Shown: in pieces, positions 8,924-17,074 of the stretch
How the letters are laid out: every line of letters starts with the position of its first letter
Position numbering within the stretch: position 1 is the first letter of the stretch
Assembly (NCBI GenBank): GCA_012510445.1
Contig: JAAZIA010000018.1
Span: 1 to 51,067 of the forward strand
Reading direction: 5' to 3'
Length of the DNA: 51,067 nt
DNA from: Bacteroidales bacterium
GTDB lineage: Bacteria; Bacteroidota; Bacteroidia; Bacteroidales; UBA932
Translations under genes and position numbers: made by a program
The notes under the pieces: generated by a model
What the model saw: only the letters and a program-made list of their open reading frames with translations
What the model was told of the DNA's origin: nothing
The model's database searches: none

Positions 8924-9529
8924 CGTTTTCTGAATCAACAGCCTAATAGAAGCATAACAATAGGGAAGGTGGGATTTTAACTCCTTACGCGGAACCCATG
9001 CTACCTTTTCTATACCTTCTTCTGTTTGCGGTATTAAAGAGGAATTGCTCCCATCAGTCATCCGGAACCACGCTGTCATTTTCAAAACTTTGCTGTTTTT
9101 GTATAGGTAGCAATGGTACGTCTTTTCATACCTATCCTCTACTACCTGTAGAGATTGTACACCTGTTTCTTCGGTCACTTCCCTTACTGCCGTTTCTTGT
9201 AACGACTCTCCGTTTTCCTGTTTTCCTTTGGGTAAATCCCATTTCCCGTGGCGGTAAATCATAAGCAAGTCGCCTCCGGAATTAGTTACCAACCCTCCCG
9301 CAGCCTGTATCACGTTAAGCTTGTTGCAAATTTGTGTAAACGACGTATGAGGATCTTCTACCGGAATAAGCAAATGCTGCAGGTTGTTTTGGCATTGGAA
9401 ACAATCCAGCAAATTTTCCCATGAACTATATTTTTCTAAAGATTCTACTACGGTGGCCGGATGAGAACAGAGCTTACTGCTGTTTTGGCAAAACTGAAGT
9501 CGCCTATTATTGAAGAAAATACTGTACAT
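8900..9529 (-). CDS. Nudix hydrolase
   Basis: A 209-residue protein with a perfect Nudix box (G-x5-E-x7-REUxEExGU) at residues 102-124, so it should hydrolyse a nucleoside diphosphate linked to another moiety with Mg2+; the substrate cannot be told. The Nudix fold begins near residue 72 (NVIQAAGGLV). The first 70 residues are a separate Cys- and Leu-containing segment I cannot identify. It is divergent from pyrE, and its start codon lies inside the pyrE -7 box. Its own -7 box is 5 bases upstream, so the mRNA may be leaderless. Its 3' end overlaps nqrF by 24 bases. Confidence 0.9.
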   Translation of the reverse strand: MYSIFFNNRRLQFCQNSSKLCSHPATVVESLEKYSSWENLLDCFQCQNNLQHLLIPVEDPHTSFTQICNKLNVIQAAGGLVTNSGGDLLMIYRHGKWDLPKGKQENGESLQETAVREVTEETGVQSLQVVEDRYEKTYHCYLYKNSKVLKMTAWFRMTDGSNSSLIPQTEEGIEKVAWVPRKELKSHLPYCYASIRLLIQKTLASEIVK

Positions 9530-9536
9530 TTGTACA
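9523..9536. promoter_or_regulatory. Possible operator: paired TGTACA palindromes in the Nudix/pyrE promoter
   Basis: Two TGTACA hexamers, each a palindrome, are separated by TT, forming a 14-base near-palindrome. It overlaps the Nudix start codon and the -7 boxes of both divergent genes. A protein bound here would block both promoters. No regulator can be named; chance is possible because TGTACA partly follows from the -7 box bases. Confidence 0.3.
9525..9532 (+). promoter_or_regulatory. -7 promoter element for pyrE
   Basis: TACATTTG matches TAnnTTTG exactly and lies 20 bases before the pyrE ATG at 9553. It overlaps the start codon of the divergent Nudix gene. Confidence 0.5.
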
Positions 9537-9542
9537 AAGATA
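9535..9542 (-). promoter_or_regulatory. -7 promoter element for the Nudix gene
   Basis: The minus strand reads TATCTTTG, an exact TAnnTTTG match, with 5 bases between it and the start codon at 9529. It lies 2 bases from the pyrE -7 box on the other strand, so the two promoters would compete. Confidence 0.5.
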
Positions 9543-9552
9543 TGTGATTATT

Positions 9553-10185
9553 ATGGAATCTGTTGAAAAAAAGGTTGCACAAAAATTATTAGAAATAGAA
9601 GCTGTGCAGCTGAATATTGAAAAACCTTTTGAATGGGTATCCGGATGGAAGTCGCCCATCTATTGCGATAACAGGAAAATCTTGTCTGTTCCCCAAGTCA
9701 GGGGTTTCATACGGAATGCCATGTGTCAATCTATTTTACACAATTACCCTTCTGTGGAAGTGATAGCCGGTGTAGCTACCGGAGCCATTGCCATGGGGGC
9801 CTTGATTGCAGATAAGTTAAACAAACCTTTTGTGTATGTACGCCCCCGCAGAAAAGAACACGGAACGGGAGCACAGATTGAAGGTTCGTTTCCCGCCAAA
9901 GCAAACGTGGTTGTAGTAGAAGATCTTATCTCTACCGGTCATTCCGCCCTTTCTGCCGTTGATTGCCTGAAAATGTCATATGCCAACGTATTGGGCGTTA
10001 GTGCTATTTTTTCATACAATTTTGATATCGCACGCAGGGCTTTTGAAAAAAGCAATTGTGAACTATATACACTTACCAATTACGAAACCCTTATAGAAGA
10101 AGCGGCTTCCAAAAAATTCATCAGCCCAGAGCAGATTGAAACGCTCAAAGTATGGCGTCTGACTCCTAATACCTGGGGACAATAA
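9553..10185 (+). CDS. pyrE: Orotate phosphoribosyltransferase
   Basis: PyrE (210 residues from the ATG at 9553) transfers the ribose phosphate of PRPP to orotate, making OMP in de novo pyrimidine synthesis. The PRPP-binding loop VVVEDLISTGHS is at 120-131, and the flexible catalytic loop RPRRKEHGTG at 97-106 has the expected Arg, Lys and His. The SGWKSPIYCDNR segment (30-41) is the conserved orotate-side region. The frame extends three codons upstream to a GTG at 9544, but the ATG fits homologues. The SRPBCC gene follows after 2 bases. pyrB and pyrI lie elsewhere in this window (46277-47646), so the pathway is split. Confidence 0.96.
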   Translation: MESVEKKVAQKLLEIEAVQLNIEKPFEWVSGWKSPIYCDNRKILSVPQVRGFIRNAMCQSILHNYPSVEVIAGVATGAIAMGALIADKLNKPFVYVRPRRKEHGTGAQIEGSFPAKANVVVVEDLISTGHSALSAVDCLKMSYANVLGVSAIFSYNFDIARRAFEKSNCELYTLTNYETLIEEAASKKFISPEQIETLKVWRLTPNTWGQ

Positions 10186-10187
10186 GT

Positions 10188-10595
10188 ATGTCAAGAACAC
10201 ACGTTACCGGAGAGCCCCGTTTTATAAACAAACCGGCTCTTACCTTATTTGAACTTTTTTCTGATTTTTCACTCCTTAAAGACAAGCTTCCCGAAGAGCA
10301 AAAAGATAAAGTGGTTATTACAAAAGATACCATTATGGCAGAAGCGCAAGGCATGCAATTGGGTGTTAAAGTGGCGGAGCGTCAGGCTCCCTCACTCATT
10401 GTCATGGAAGAGTACGGGAACGTACCTTTTTCTTTTACCCTAAAAGTACACTTGAAGCCGCTTGAAGAAGGCTGTGAGTTACAATTGGAGCTGGACGCCC
10501 GTCTGAACATGATGATGAAAATGTTGTTGGGCGGGAAACTAAAAGAGTTTGTAGATCAGTTTTCGTCAAAGCTGGCAGAAGGGCTTAATCAATAA
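10188..10595 (+). CDS. SRPBCC-fold (polyketide cyclase-like) protein
   Basis: Small cytoplasmic protein of 135 residues with no signal or membrane segment. The pattern of an N-terminal strand, helix (TLFELFSDFSLL), a run of strands and a long amphipathic C-terminal helix (LKEFVDQFSSKLAEGLNQ) fits the START/SRPBCC ligand-binding fold, as in relatives annotated polyketide cyclase in Bacteroidales. The ligand and role are unknown. It follows pyrE by 2 bases and precedes the methyltransferase by 21, so it is probably cotranscribed. This pyrE-SRPBCC neighbourhood, with a Nudix gene beside it, recurs in Bacteroidales as far as I recall. Confidence 0.75.
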   Translation: MSRTHVTGEPRFINKPALTLFELFSDFSLLKDKLPEEQKDKVVITKDTIMAEAQGMQLGVKVAERQAPSLIVMEEYGNVPFSFTLKVHLKPLEEGCELQLELDARLNMMMKMLLGGKLKEFVDQFSSKLAEGLNQ

Positions 10596-10616
10596 ATTCC
10601 CAAAACAGGGAAGACC

Positions 10617-11921
10617 ATGAGGGAAGATTTTAGAAGCATGCTGGAATCATGGCTACCTGCTGATGAAGCAGCACGTCTGATAGCTCAACTGGACAGTCCT
10701 TCCCCTGTGAGCATCCGCCAACATGCCATAAAAGCCAAAGGAGAACTCTTTCCCAATTCAAAACTCGTTCCCTGGTGTCCACAGGGAAGGTACCTGGACA
10801 AAAGACCTGTCTTTACATTGGATCCTCGTTTTCATGCAGGAGCGTATTACGTTCAAGAGGCATCGGGCATGTCTGTATGCCGGCTAGCACCGTATCTATC
10901 TAATATACAAGAACCTCGTATACTGGATGCCTGTGCTGCACCGGGTGGAAAAAGCACCCTGCTGCTGGACCTGCTTCCCCACAAAGGATTTTTAGTATGC
11001 AACGAAACCATTCGCTCAAGAATTCCGGCCTTAGTAAACAACATAGCACGATGGGGGTACGGCGCAGTTGCCGTAACCGCAAACGATCCTGCAGCTTTTC
11101 AGAAGTTGGAAGGTTTTTTTGATGTGGTTGTTGCCGATGTACCTTGTTCCGGGGAAGGTCTCTTTCGTAAAAACCCTGCTTCTAGAAACGAATGGTCTCC
11201 TGCACTTGTGGATCTTTGCGTTGCCAGGCAAAGACGCATTCTCAAAGATTTGTGGCCCTCTTTAAGACAAGGGGGATTTTTGCTCTACAGCACCTGTACT
11301 TTTAATACAAGAGAAAATGAAGACCAAGTAGCTTGGATTCGAGACACTTTGGGGGCATATTCAGTTCTTGATCCTCAGAAATACCTTCCTCACCGGATAC
11401 AAGGAGAAGGATTCTTTATGGCATTGCTAGAAAAAACGGCCCCTGCTACAAAACATAAAAAGATAAAGGCCGGTACCGGAGCAAAGAAGAACCATCACCC
11501 ACAACTATGGAAAGGCGAATCGCTACCATTGGATGACGAATACCTGTATACTATGAAAGGGCCGTTGCTAAAAGCCATTCCTGCGTTCCTGAAAAACGAA
11601 ATAGACTTCTTGGAAACTCGTTTGCATGTAGTTCATTCCGGTATTGCCATAGGAGAAAAAAAAGGGAAAGACCGGGTTCCTCACCCCGATTTGTCACTAG
11701 CCGTTGATTTAAAGCAAGAGGCTTATCCAAGATGGGAAGTATCGCGTACAGAAGCCCTCTCTTTTTTACGTAAAGAAAACATAACCTGTCCTACAGGAAT
11801 GGAAAAGGGCTATGTTTTGATTACCTTTGAAGATTACCCCCTGGGTTTTGTCAAAAACTTGGGAAATAGAACCAACAACCTGCATCCGCATTCGCGCAAA
11901 ATCCATATGAAAAAAACGTAA
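10617..11921 (+). CDS. RsmF/NOL1-NOP2-Sun family RNA cytosine-C5 methyltransferase
   Basis: S-adenosylmethionine-dependent m5C methyltransferase (434 residues), probably acting on 16S rRNA. The SAM-binding motif DACAAPGGKS is at 104-113. The two cysteines of the m5C mechanism are present: Cys177 in DVPCSGEG and Cys227 in STCTF. The C-terminal part, after about 300, resembles the PUA-like tail of RsmF (LHVVHSGIAIGEKKG, LGFVKNLGNRTNNLHP). The domain order and length match RsmF/YebU better than RsmB, which has an N-terminal NusB-like domain absent here. It follows the SRPBCC gene by 21 bases and precedes the esterase by 15. Confidence 0.9.
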   Translation: MREDFRSMLESWLPADEAARLIAQLDSPSPVSIRQHAIKAKGELFPNSKLVPWCPQGRYLDKRPVFTLDPRFHAGAYYVQEASGMSVCRLAPYLSNIQEPRILDACAAPGGKSTLLLDLLPHKGFLVCNETIRSRIPALVNNIARWGYGAVAVTANDPAAFQKLEGFFDVVVADVPCSGEGLFRKNPASRNEWSPALVDLCVARQRRILKDLWPSLRQGGFLLYSTCTFNTRENEDQVAWIRDTLGAYSVLDPQKYLPHRIQGEGFFMALLEKTAPATKHKKIKAGTGAKKNHHPQLWKGESLPLDDEYLYTMKGPLLKAIPAFLKNEIDFLETRLHVVHSGIAIGEKKGKDRVPHPDLSLAVDLKQEAYPRWEVSRTEALSFLRKENITCPTGMEKGYVLITFEDYPLGFVKNLGNRTNNLHPHSRKIHMKKT

Positions 11922-11936
11922 TTATCTGCATATACT

Positions 11937-12824
11937 ATGAAAATACTAACTGCTGAACAGTACCGGAAAAAAGGCAAACGGTTTCAAAAATTGGAAAAAA
12001 TCCTGTCAGGCCCCATGTATGCCTTAATGAAAAGAAGAAATGCTTCTTTACGAAAAGAGGTATTTATAGAAACTCCCTTTGGAAGAACAAGAACCGTATG
12101 GTATGGGTTTGAAAATCCTTCCCCAAGCCCGTTACTCATTGACTTGCATGGTGGAGGTTTTATTCTGGGTAGTCCGGAAATGGATGAAGCCATGAACATA
12201 GAATGGAGCCGACTTTTTGGGTGCAGAATAGTAAGTATAGATTACCCAAAAGCCCCAGATCACCCTTTCCCGGCAGCTGTTAACCAGGTATATGCCATTG
12301 TAAAACATTTGTTTGATCAGGCATTGGAATACGGTATAAATACAGAAAAAGTAGCCATTGGAGGGCACAGCGCAGGAGCCAACCTGGCTACGGTAACGTG
12401 TATGAAAGCGCAAAAAGAAGGAGGTTTCCGTCTTGTATGTCAGTTTTTGAATTGCCCACCCCTGGATTTAGCCACTACTGCTATGGAAAAACCACATCCT
12501 AAAGGAAGTATCCCAAAAAAAATGTCTTTTATTTTTGACAGTTGTTATGTGGGAGAAAACAAAGGGCGGGATCCTTACATATCGCCCGTGTATGCTACGG
12601 AAGAAGATTTGAGAGGCTTACCGCCGGCATTACTGATTGTGGCCGGAAGGGATTCTTTACACGACGAAGGAGTTCTGTATTATAGCATGCTTAAAAAAAG
12701 CGGAGTAGATGCTCAATTGTTGGATTATCCCCAAGAACGTCATTGCTTTATGATCAAAAAATCTGAACCGGGAAAAGATGCTTTTGAAAAAGTCACAGCA
12801 TTTCTGAAGAAACATCTGGAGTAA
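11937..12824 (+). CDS. Alpha/beta hydrolase of the HSL (esterase/lipase) type
   Basis: A 295-residue cytoplasmic serine hydrolase. The HGGG oxyanion motif at 71-74 and the nucleophile elbow GGHSAG with Ser145 identify the hormone-sensitive-lipase family. The expected acid and histidine are Asp239 (AGRDSLHDEG) and His269 (ERHCFM), so the triad is complete. It should hydrolyse a carboxylic ester of a small or medium acyl chain; the natural substrate is unknown. It is the last gene of the pyrE-led run, and its final 32 bases overlap the convergent lolA-like gene, with no intrinsic terminator between them. Confidence 0.88.
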   Translation: MKILTAEQYRKKGKRFQKLEKILSGPMYALMKRRNASLRKEVFIETPFGRTRTVWYGFENPSPSPLLIDLHGGGFILGSPEMDEAMNIEWSRLFGCRIVSIDYPKAPDHPFPAAVNQVYAIVKHLFDQALEYGINTEKVAIGGHSAGANLATVTCMKAQKEGGFRLVCQFLNCPPLDLATTAMEKPHPKGSIPKKMSFIFDSCYVGENKGRDPYISPVYATEEDLRGLPPALLIVAGRDSLHDEGVLYYSMLKKSGVDAQLLDYPQERHCFMIKKSEPGKDAFEKVTAFLKKHLE

Positions 12825-13398
12825 AAAAAGCAGAAGGAAAGGCAGAGAGAGTTTTAAAAGTAAGTATCTGTATAGTATATTCAGCCCCGTCAGATAGGCC
12901 GTAGCGTATAAACCGAGGTTGCAGCCCGTCTGTTTCCAGCTGAATGATCACGTAAGAAAATACAGAATTCGTACTGTGCGGAACTAAAGTAAGCTCCCAT
13001 AAGGATGTATTGTCCTGCCCTTCTTTTTGTATAGAAACCGGTGAAAGATAGAAGTCATCACGCAACCGCAAGAAAAAAGCTCCGGGATTATCTAGAATGT
13101 CTGCAGAGTTTTTATCGTGAGGCACCATCTCCCATTGATCTATGCCTTCGTTATAATACCATTTCTCTTTACCGTTACAATACACATGGAACTCGTCCAG
13201 ATGTACCACAAATAGGTTGCCTTGCAGTACCATGGTTCCTTCTACCGTTTGGTTCCATAAGAAATCCATTTTCATTGCCGGAGCTTCTTTAACATGGTCT
13301 AAGAAACGATCCAAAACCCGAGCCGGACTTTGATCTTGTGCCGGTAGGATTCCTACATACAGAAACAACAGTCCTTCTAATAACAAAACACGCTTCAT
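12793..13398 (-). CDS. LolA-like outer-membrane lipoprotein carrier protein
   Basis: A 201-residue periplasmic protein with a cleavable-looking signal peptide (1-20, ending in LPAQ). The body resembles LolA: repeated strands with MVLQGNLFVVHLDEFHVYCNGKE near 57-75, then a C-terminal sheet. LolA shuttles lipoproteins from the inner-membrane LolCDE complex to the outer membrane. Bacteroidota carry several divergent LolA-like proteins, so the exact cargo is uncertain. It overlaps the ftsK stop by 4 bases (ATGA), an arrangement I associate with Bacteroidales ftsK loci. It is the last gene of the bat-ftsK array. Confidence 0.8.
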   Translation of the reverse strand: MKRVLLLEGLLFLYVGILPAQDQSPARVLDRFLDHVKEAPAMKMDFLWNQTVEGTMVLQGNLFVVHLDEFHVYCNGKEKWYYNEGIDQWEMVPHDKNSADILDNPGAFFLRLRDDFYLSPVSIQKEGQDNTSLWELTLVPHSTNSVFSYVIIQLETDGLQPRFIRYGLSDGAEYTIQILTFKTLSAFPSAFFTPDVSSEML

Positions 13399-15644
13399 AA
13401 CGTTTTTAACAGATCTTCTAAAACATCTACATTTGAAATTAGCAGTTCTCTTGGGCTGCTTCCTCTGGGTGGTCCTACAATGCCGGCTTCTTCCAGCTGG
13501 TCCATAATCCTCCCGGCTCTGTTGTATCCCAAACGAAATCTTCTCTGCAACATAGAGGTAGAACCTTCTCCGTTTTGCACAACTAGTCTGGCTGCTTCTT
13601 CAAACAATTCATCGCGTCTGTCCTCCCCCGCAGAGAACGTTTCTTTTCTTTCAGATTCTGCGTATTCCGGTAATTCAAAAGGTCCCGGATACCCCTGCTG
13701 TGCAGCAATAAATTCCACCATCCTTTCTACTTCCGGGGTGTCAATAAAGGCACATTGTACACGCAGCAAGTCGCTACCTGCCGAAATCAGCATATCTCCC
13801 CTTCCCACCAGTTGATTGGCTTCAGATACATCTATGATGGTCCTTGAATCAATTTTAGAGGCCACACGGAAAGCAATTCTGGCGGGGAAATTAGCTTTGA
13901 TAGTCCCTGTAATAATATTGGTGGTAGGTCTTTGAGTAGCAATTACCAAATGTATTCCCGTAGCGCGCCCCATCTGAGCCAAACGTGTAAGAGGCCCTTC
14001 TACGTCTCTGCCTGCTGTCATAATCAAGTCTGCAAACTCATCAATAATGACCACAATAAAAGGCATGAACCTATGCCCCTTATTGGGATTCAACTTTCTT
14101 TCCTTGAACTTTTTATTGTACTCCTTTATGTTACGAACCCCAGCTCTGTTATACAGGTCCAAACGTTCATCCATTTCCAGACATAAGGAATTTAAAGTGT
14201 AAACCACCTTTTTTGTGTCAATAATGATGGGGCTTTCTGCATCAGGTAATTGTGCAAGAAAGTGCTTATCCAGTTTTGAGTACAAGTTCAACTCTACGCG
14301 TTTAGGATCAACCAGTACTAGTTTTAGATAGGCCGGATGCATCTTGTAGAGCAAAGAGGCCAGGATGGCATTCAACGCCACAGATTTTCCCTGACCGGTA
14401 GCTCCTGCTACCAGTAAATGGGGTAAGCGAGCCAAGTCTAGCATGACTACCTCGTTAGAAATGCTTTTCCCCAATACAATAGGCAGGTCTTCTCTTGACT
14501 CTTTATATTTTTTGGTTTCTAAGACGCTTCGCATAGGTACCAGAGAAGGTTTATCGTTAGCTACTTCAATGCCTACCATATTGGTTCCCGGAATGGGAGC
14601 AATTACACGCATACCCCTGGCTGCCAAAGAAAGCATGATATCGTCTTCCAATCGTGTAAACTGCGAAATCCTGATCCCCGGAGAAAGTACAATTTTGTAT
14701 AAAGTAACTGTGGGTCCGGGAGTTGCCACAATCTTTTCTATTTGTATGTCAAACGTTCTAAGACATTCTACAATTTTTTGATTGTTCCTCTCCAACTCTT
14801 CCTGTGGAACTTCTGTAATACGGTCTTCGTAATATTCCAACAATTCCAAAGACGGTTTTTTATACCGCGATAAGTCTTGCTTAGGATCATAAAACAACAT
14901 CTTCCCAGACGTGGACTCTTCTTCTGTTAGTTCTATTTCAAAAGCAGGCTCGGCTTTTCCTGTACCTGCAACTGTTATTGCCGGCACACGCGGACTGCTC
15001 TCCAGGTCAATTTCCTGTACGGGCAAATCCTTACTTACAGGTACCTCTGTTTTCGTTGGGCTTTCATCTTCTTGTTGTAAGTCTTGCGTTTGTTTTTGTT
15101 TTCTCTTTCTGATCCTGTGAACAATAAATGGCAAAGGGAAAGCCGTTAAAACAAAAAACAAAAGCAAGCCTGTACCTACTATTCCCAACATGCTTATAAG
15201 CCATTCGTTAACACGATAACCGTACGTTCCTCCCACCCCCGATCCAAACACATACTGCAAAGAAGTAAAACTAAAGATATAGCCAAGAGTGATGGAGAGG
15301 ATAATGCAAGCAAACGCTGTAACAAAGAATAAGGGAACAATTTTCACCTGACGAATCCTCATGAGAAAAATAGAGAACCCTATCAGGAATAAAGGGATAA
15401 TAAATGCACTTATACCAAACAGTTTTCCTATGAACAAGTGAGACCAACGTACTCCAATAAGTCCGCCTTTATTAGCTGCGTCTATTTCTGAAATAAGTAT
15501 ATTATCACGGCTCAGCAAGCTTTGATCAACCGTCCAGGTGAACAAATACGATACAAACGTAATGAGCAAATAAATCCCAAGTGCCAATACAAGCCAGCCT
15601 GCAATTATGCGAATGTTCTCCCTGCGTTTGGGCTTTTTATCCAT
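13395..15644 (-). CDS. ftsK: FtsK/SpoIIIE-family DNA translocase
   Basis: Septal DNA pump of 749 residues that clears chromosome ends from the closing division site and activates dimer resolution. Four N-terminal membrane helices (about 14-36, 76-95, 103-127, 150-174) are followed by a charged linker (178-260) and the motor. Walker A is GATGQGKS at 414-421 and Walker B VVIIDEFADL at 531-540. The C-terminal gamma winged-helix domain (about 685-749, with SMLQRRFRLGYNRAGRIMDQL) reads KOPS-type polar sequences. The frame stays open 42 codons upstream to 15770, but that overlaps the DUF4290 gene; the ATG at 15644, 4 bases after its stop, is the likely start. Confidence 0.96.
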   Translation of the reverse strand: MDKKPKRRENIRIIAGWLVLALGIYLLITFVSYLFTWTVDQSLLSRDNILISEIDAANKGGLIGVRWSHLFIGKLFGISAFIIPLFLIGFSIFLMRIRQVKIVPLFFVTAFACIILSITLGYIFSFTSLQYVFGSGVGGTYGYRVNEWLISMLGIVGTGLLLFFVLTAFPLPFIVHRIRKRKQKQTQDLQQEDESPTKTEVPVSKDLPVQEIDLESSPRVPAITVAGTGKAEPAFEIELTEEESTSGKMLFYDPKQDLSRYKKPSLELLEYYEDRITEVPQEELERNNQKIVECLRTFDIQIEKIVATPGPTVTLYKIVLSPGIRISQFTRLEDDIMLSLAARGMRVIAPIPGTNMVGIEVANDKPSLVPMRSVLETKKYKESREDLPIVLGKSISNEVVMLDLARLPHLLVAGATGQGKSVALNAILASLLYKMHPAYLKLVLVDPKRVELNLYSKLDKHFLAQLPDAESPIIIDTKKVVYTLNSLCLEMDERLDLYNRAGVRNIKEYNKKFKERKLNPNKGHRFMPFIVVIIDEFADLIMTAGRDVEGPLTRLAQMGRATGIHLVIATQRPTTNIITGTIKANFPARIAFRVASKIDSRTIIDVSEANQLVGRGDMLISAGSDLLRVQCAFIDTPEVERMVEFIAAQQGYPGPFELPEYAESERKETFSAGEDRRDELFEEAARLVVQNGEGSTSMLQRRFRLGYNRAGRIMDQLEEAGIVGPPRGSSPRELLISNVDVLEDLLKTL

Positions 15645-15648
15645 GGAA

Positions 15649-16287
15649 TCAATTATTGGATGCTGTTCTTTTCTTCTTCTTGCCTTTATGCCACTGTCCC
15701 TGACGTTGTGTTCTGGAACCCGGTATATTGGGTTGCCTGAACTCTCCCTGAATCTCGGAAAGTTTTGCACCTTCAGGAACAGTCAATTTTCCGTTAGAAA
15801 GTTTACGAATGTCATTAAAGATGGTTTCGTCTGCAACGGTGTCTTTATTCCAGATGAGGTATTGCTTACGCATGTATGAGGCCAGTGCCATCGTCATCTG
15901 TTCTCTATCTTCTCCGTCAGGTTTGGAAGCTATGGCCATAACCATGTTTTGAATATTCCTGCCGTAATGCATCACTTTTACGGGTTCTCTTTCTGCGTCT
16001 ATTTTATGCGGTTTGGCCGTAAAGCTTTCTTTCTCGGGAAGCGGGAAAGGAGAGTCTACATCCAACCCGAAATCTGCAATGATATGAACGTGATCCCATA
16101 ACTTATGGTAATGGTCATTCATTTCTCGCATATGTGGGTTTAAAGCGCTCATGGCGTTTACAATAGCCTTGACCTGTTTTGTGCGTGCTTCTTTGTCCTG
16201 AATTTTCTTTGCGTCTTCTACCATTTCTTGTATGTAACGCCCGTATTCAGGTAAAATTAATTTTTTTCTTTGTGTGTTATAATCCAT
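15649..16287 (-). CDS. DUF4290 family protein
   Basis: A 212-residue cytoplasmic protein of the Bacteroidota-specific DUF4290 family, recognised from its N-terminus (DYNTQRKKLILPEYGRYIQ) and helical middle with ALNPHMREMNDHYHKLWDH. There is no catalytic motif, signal peptide or membrane helix. The last 25 residues are rich in Arg, Gln and Lys (QRQGQWHKGKKKKR), suggesting a disordered or nucleic-acid-contacting tail. Function is unknown. Its place directly before ftsK (4 bases) and after batE (20 bases) suggests a cell-cycle or envelope link, but this is only positional. In my recollection a UDP-GlcNAc 1-carboxyvinyltransferase gene is a frequent neighbour elsewhere; it is not present here. 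Confidence 0.85.
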   Translation of the reverse strand: MDYNTQRKKLILPEYGRYIQEMVEDAKKIQDKEARTKQVKAIVNAMSALNPHMREMNDHYHKLWDHVHIIADFGLDVDSPFPLPEKESFTAKPHKIDAEREPVKVMHYGRNIQNMVMAIASKPDGEDREQMTMALASYMRKQYLIWNKDTVADETIFNDIRKLSNGKLTVPEGAKLSEIQGEFRQPNIPGSRTQRQGQWHKGKKKKRTASNN

Positions 16288-16307
16288 TTATCAAAATTTT
16301 CAACTTA

Positions 16308-17066
16308 CTAATATACAAAAACAATCTCATGAAGTAATACCCATCCCTGCCTGCCGTCTTCTAGTTCAATACGTACCCATTCTCCCATTTCCTCCAGCAC
16401 ACGAACACGGGTCCCTTCATGCAAGACCAACAAATCCTTACCTTGTACTCCCGGTGCAGATTTTATAGGACATACTGCAGAAACAACAATGGCAATGTCT
16501 TCTCTTGTTGCTTCTTTTTTTGATTGCCATGCAAATACAGTAGAAGTAACAAAGAAAAGGAAAATTAGTATGGATAAAATAAAAGACATTTTCCTGAACC
16601 TAACCCCACGTGCAAAAAGAAACAGTAGGAAAAAAACCAGCGCCATAACTAATAAGATCGAAGAAAAGGCAGCCCATATTCCTGAAGGCAATGCTTGATG
16701 GCTTTTACGTAACCATTCGGATACAAAAAAATGCGGAACCGGTTCTATCCTGTCAATACAATGGTCACGAGCTACCGTAAGGTTATAGGATATATCGGGG
16801 TTTTTTGGATCCAAACGTATGGCTTTTTCATAATACAAGATAGAACGGGCCAAGTAATTCATTTTAAAATAAGCATTGCCCATGTTATAATATAAAGCAG
16901 CGGATTCTACACCGGACTCTTCTATTTGCTTGTACAACTCTAAAGCTTCTTGGTATTCCTCATTCGAGTAAGACACGTTTGCCCTTTCCCATAAACTGTC
17001 AATCTGGGCAGGGGCAGCAAACGTTATAACCGGTAGTATAATGGCTATGAGAAGAAACTTTTTCAT
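16308..17066 (-). CDS. batE: BatE: TPR and SH3-domain membrane protein of the Bat operon
   Basis: A 252-residue protein with a signal peptide (1-18), TPR repeats at about 22-105 (AALYYNMGNAYFKMNYL and ARSILYYEKAIRLDPKNPD), two membrane helices (about 132-155 and 160-178) and a C-terminal bacterial SH3 domain (about 187-252, GTRVRVLEEMGEWVRIEL). This order is that of BatE. Bat proteins were named for aerotolerance in Bacteroides fragilis; a role in sensing or protecting the envelope is inferred for the family, and the molecular activity is unknown. It starts 8 bases after batD and is followed by DUF4290 after 20 bases. Confidence 0.9.
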   Translation of the reverse strand: MKKFLLIAIILPVITFAAPAQIDSLWERANVSYSNEEYQEALELYKQIEESGVESAALYYNMGNAYFKMNYLARSILYYEKAIRLDPKNPDISYNLTVARDHCIDRIEPVPHFFVSEWLRKSHQALPSGIWAAFSSILLVMALVFFLLFLFARGVRFRKMSFILSILIFLFFVTSTVFAWQSKKEATREDIAIVVSAVCPIKSAPGVQGKDLLVLHEGTRVRVLEEMGEWVRIELEDGRQGWVLLHEIVFVY

Positions 17067-17074
17067 AACAATTT

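Noticed and set aside
15645-15770. Longer FtsK with 42 extra N-terminal residues
   Set aside because: The extension lies inside the DUF4290 gene, and its sequence is not FtsK-like. The ATG at 15644 directly precedes the usual basic lead and first helix.
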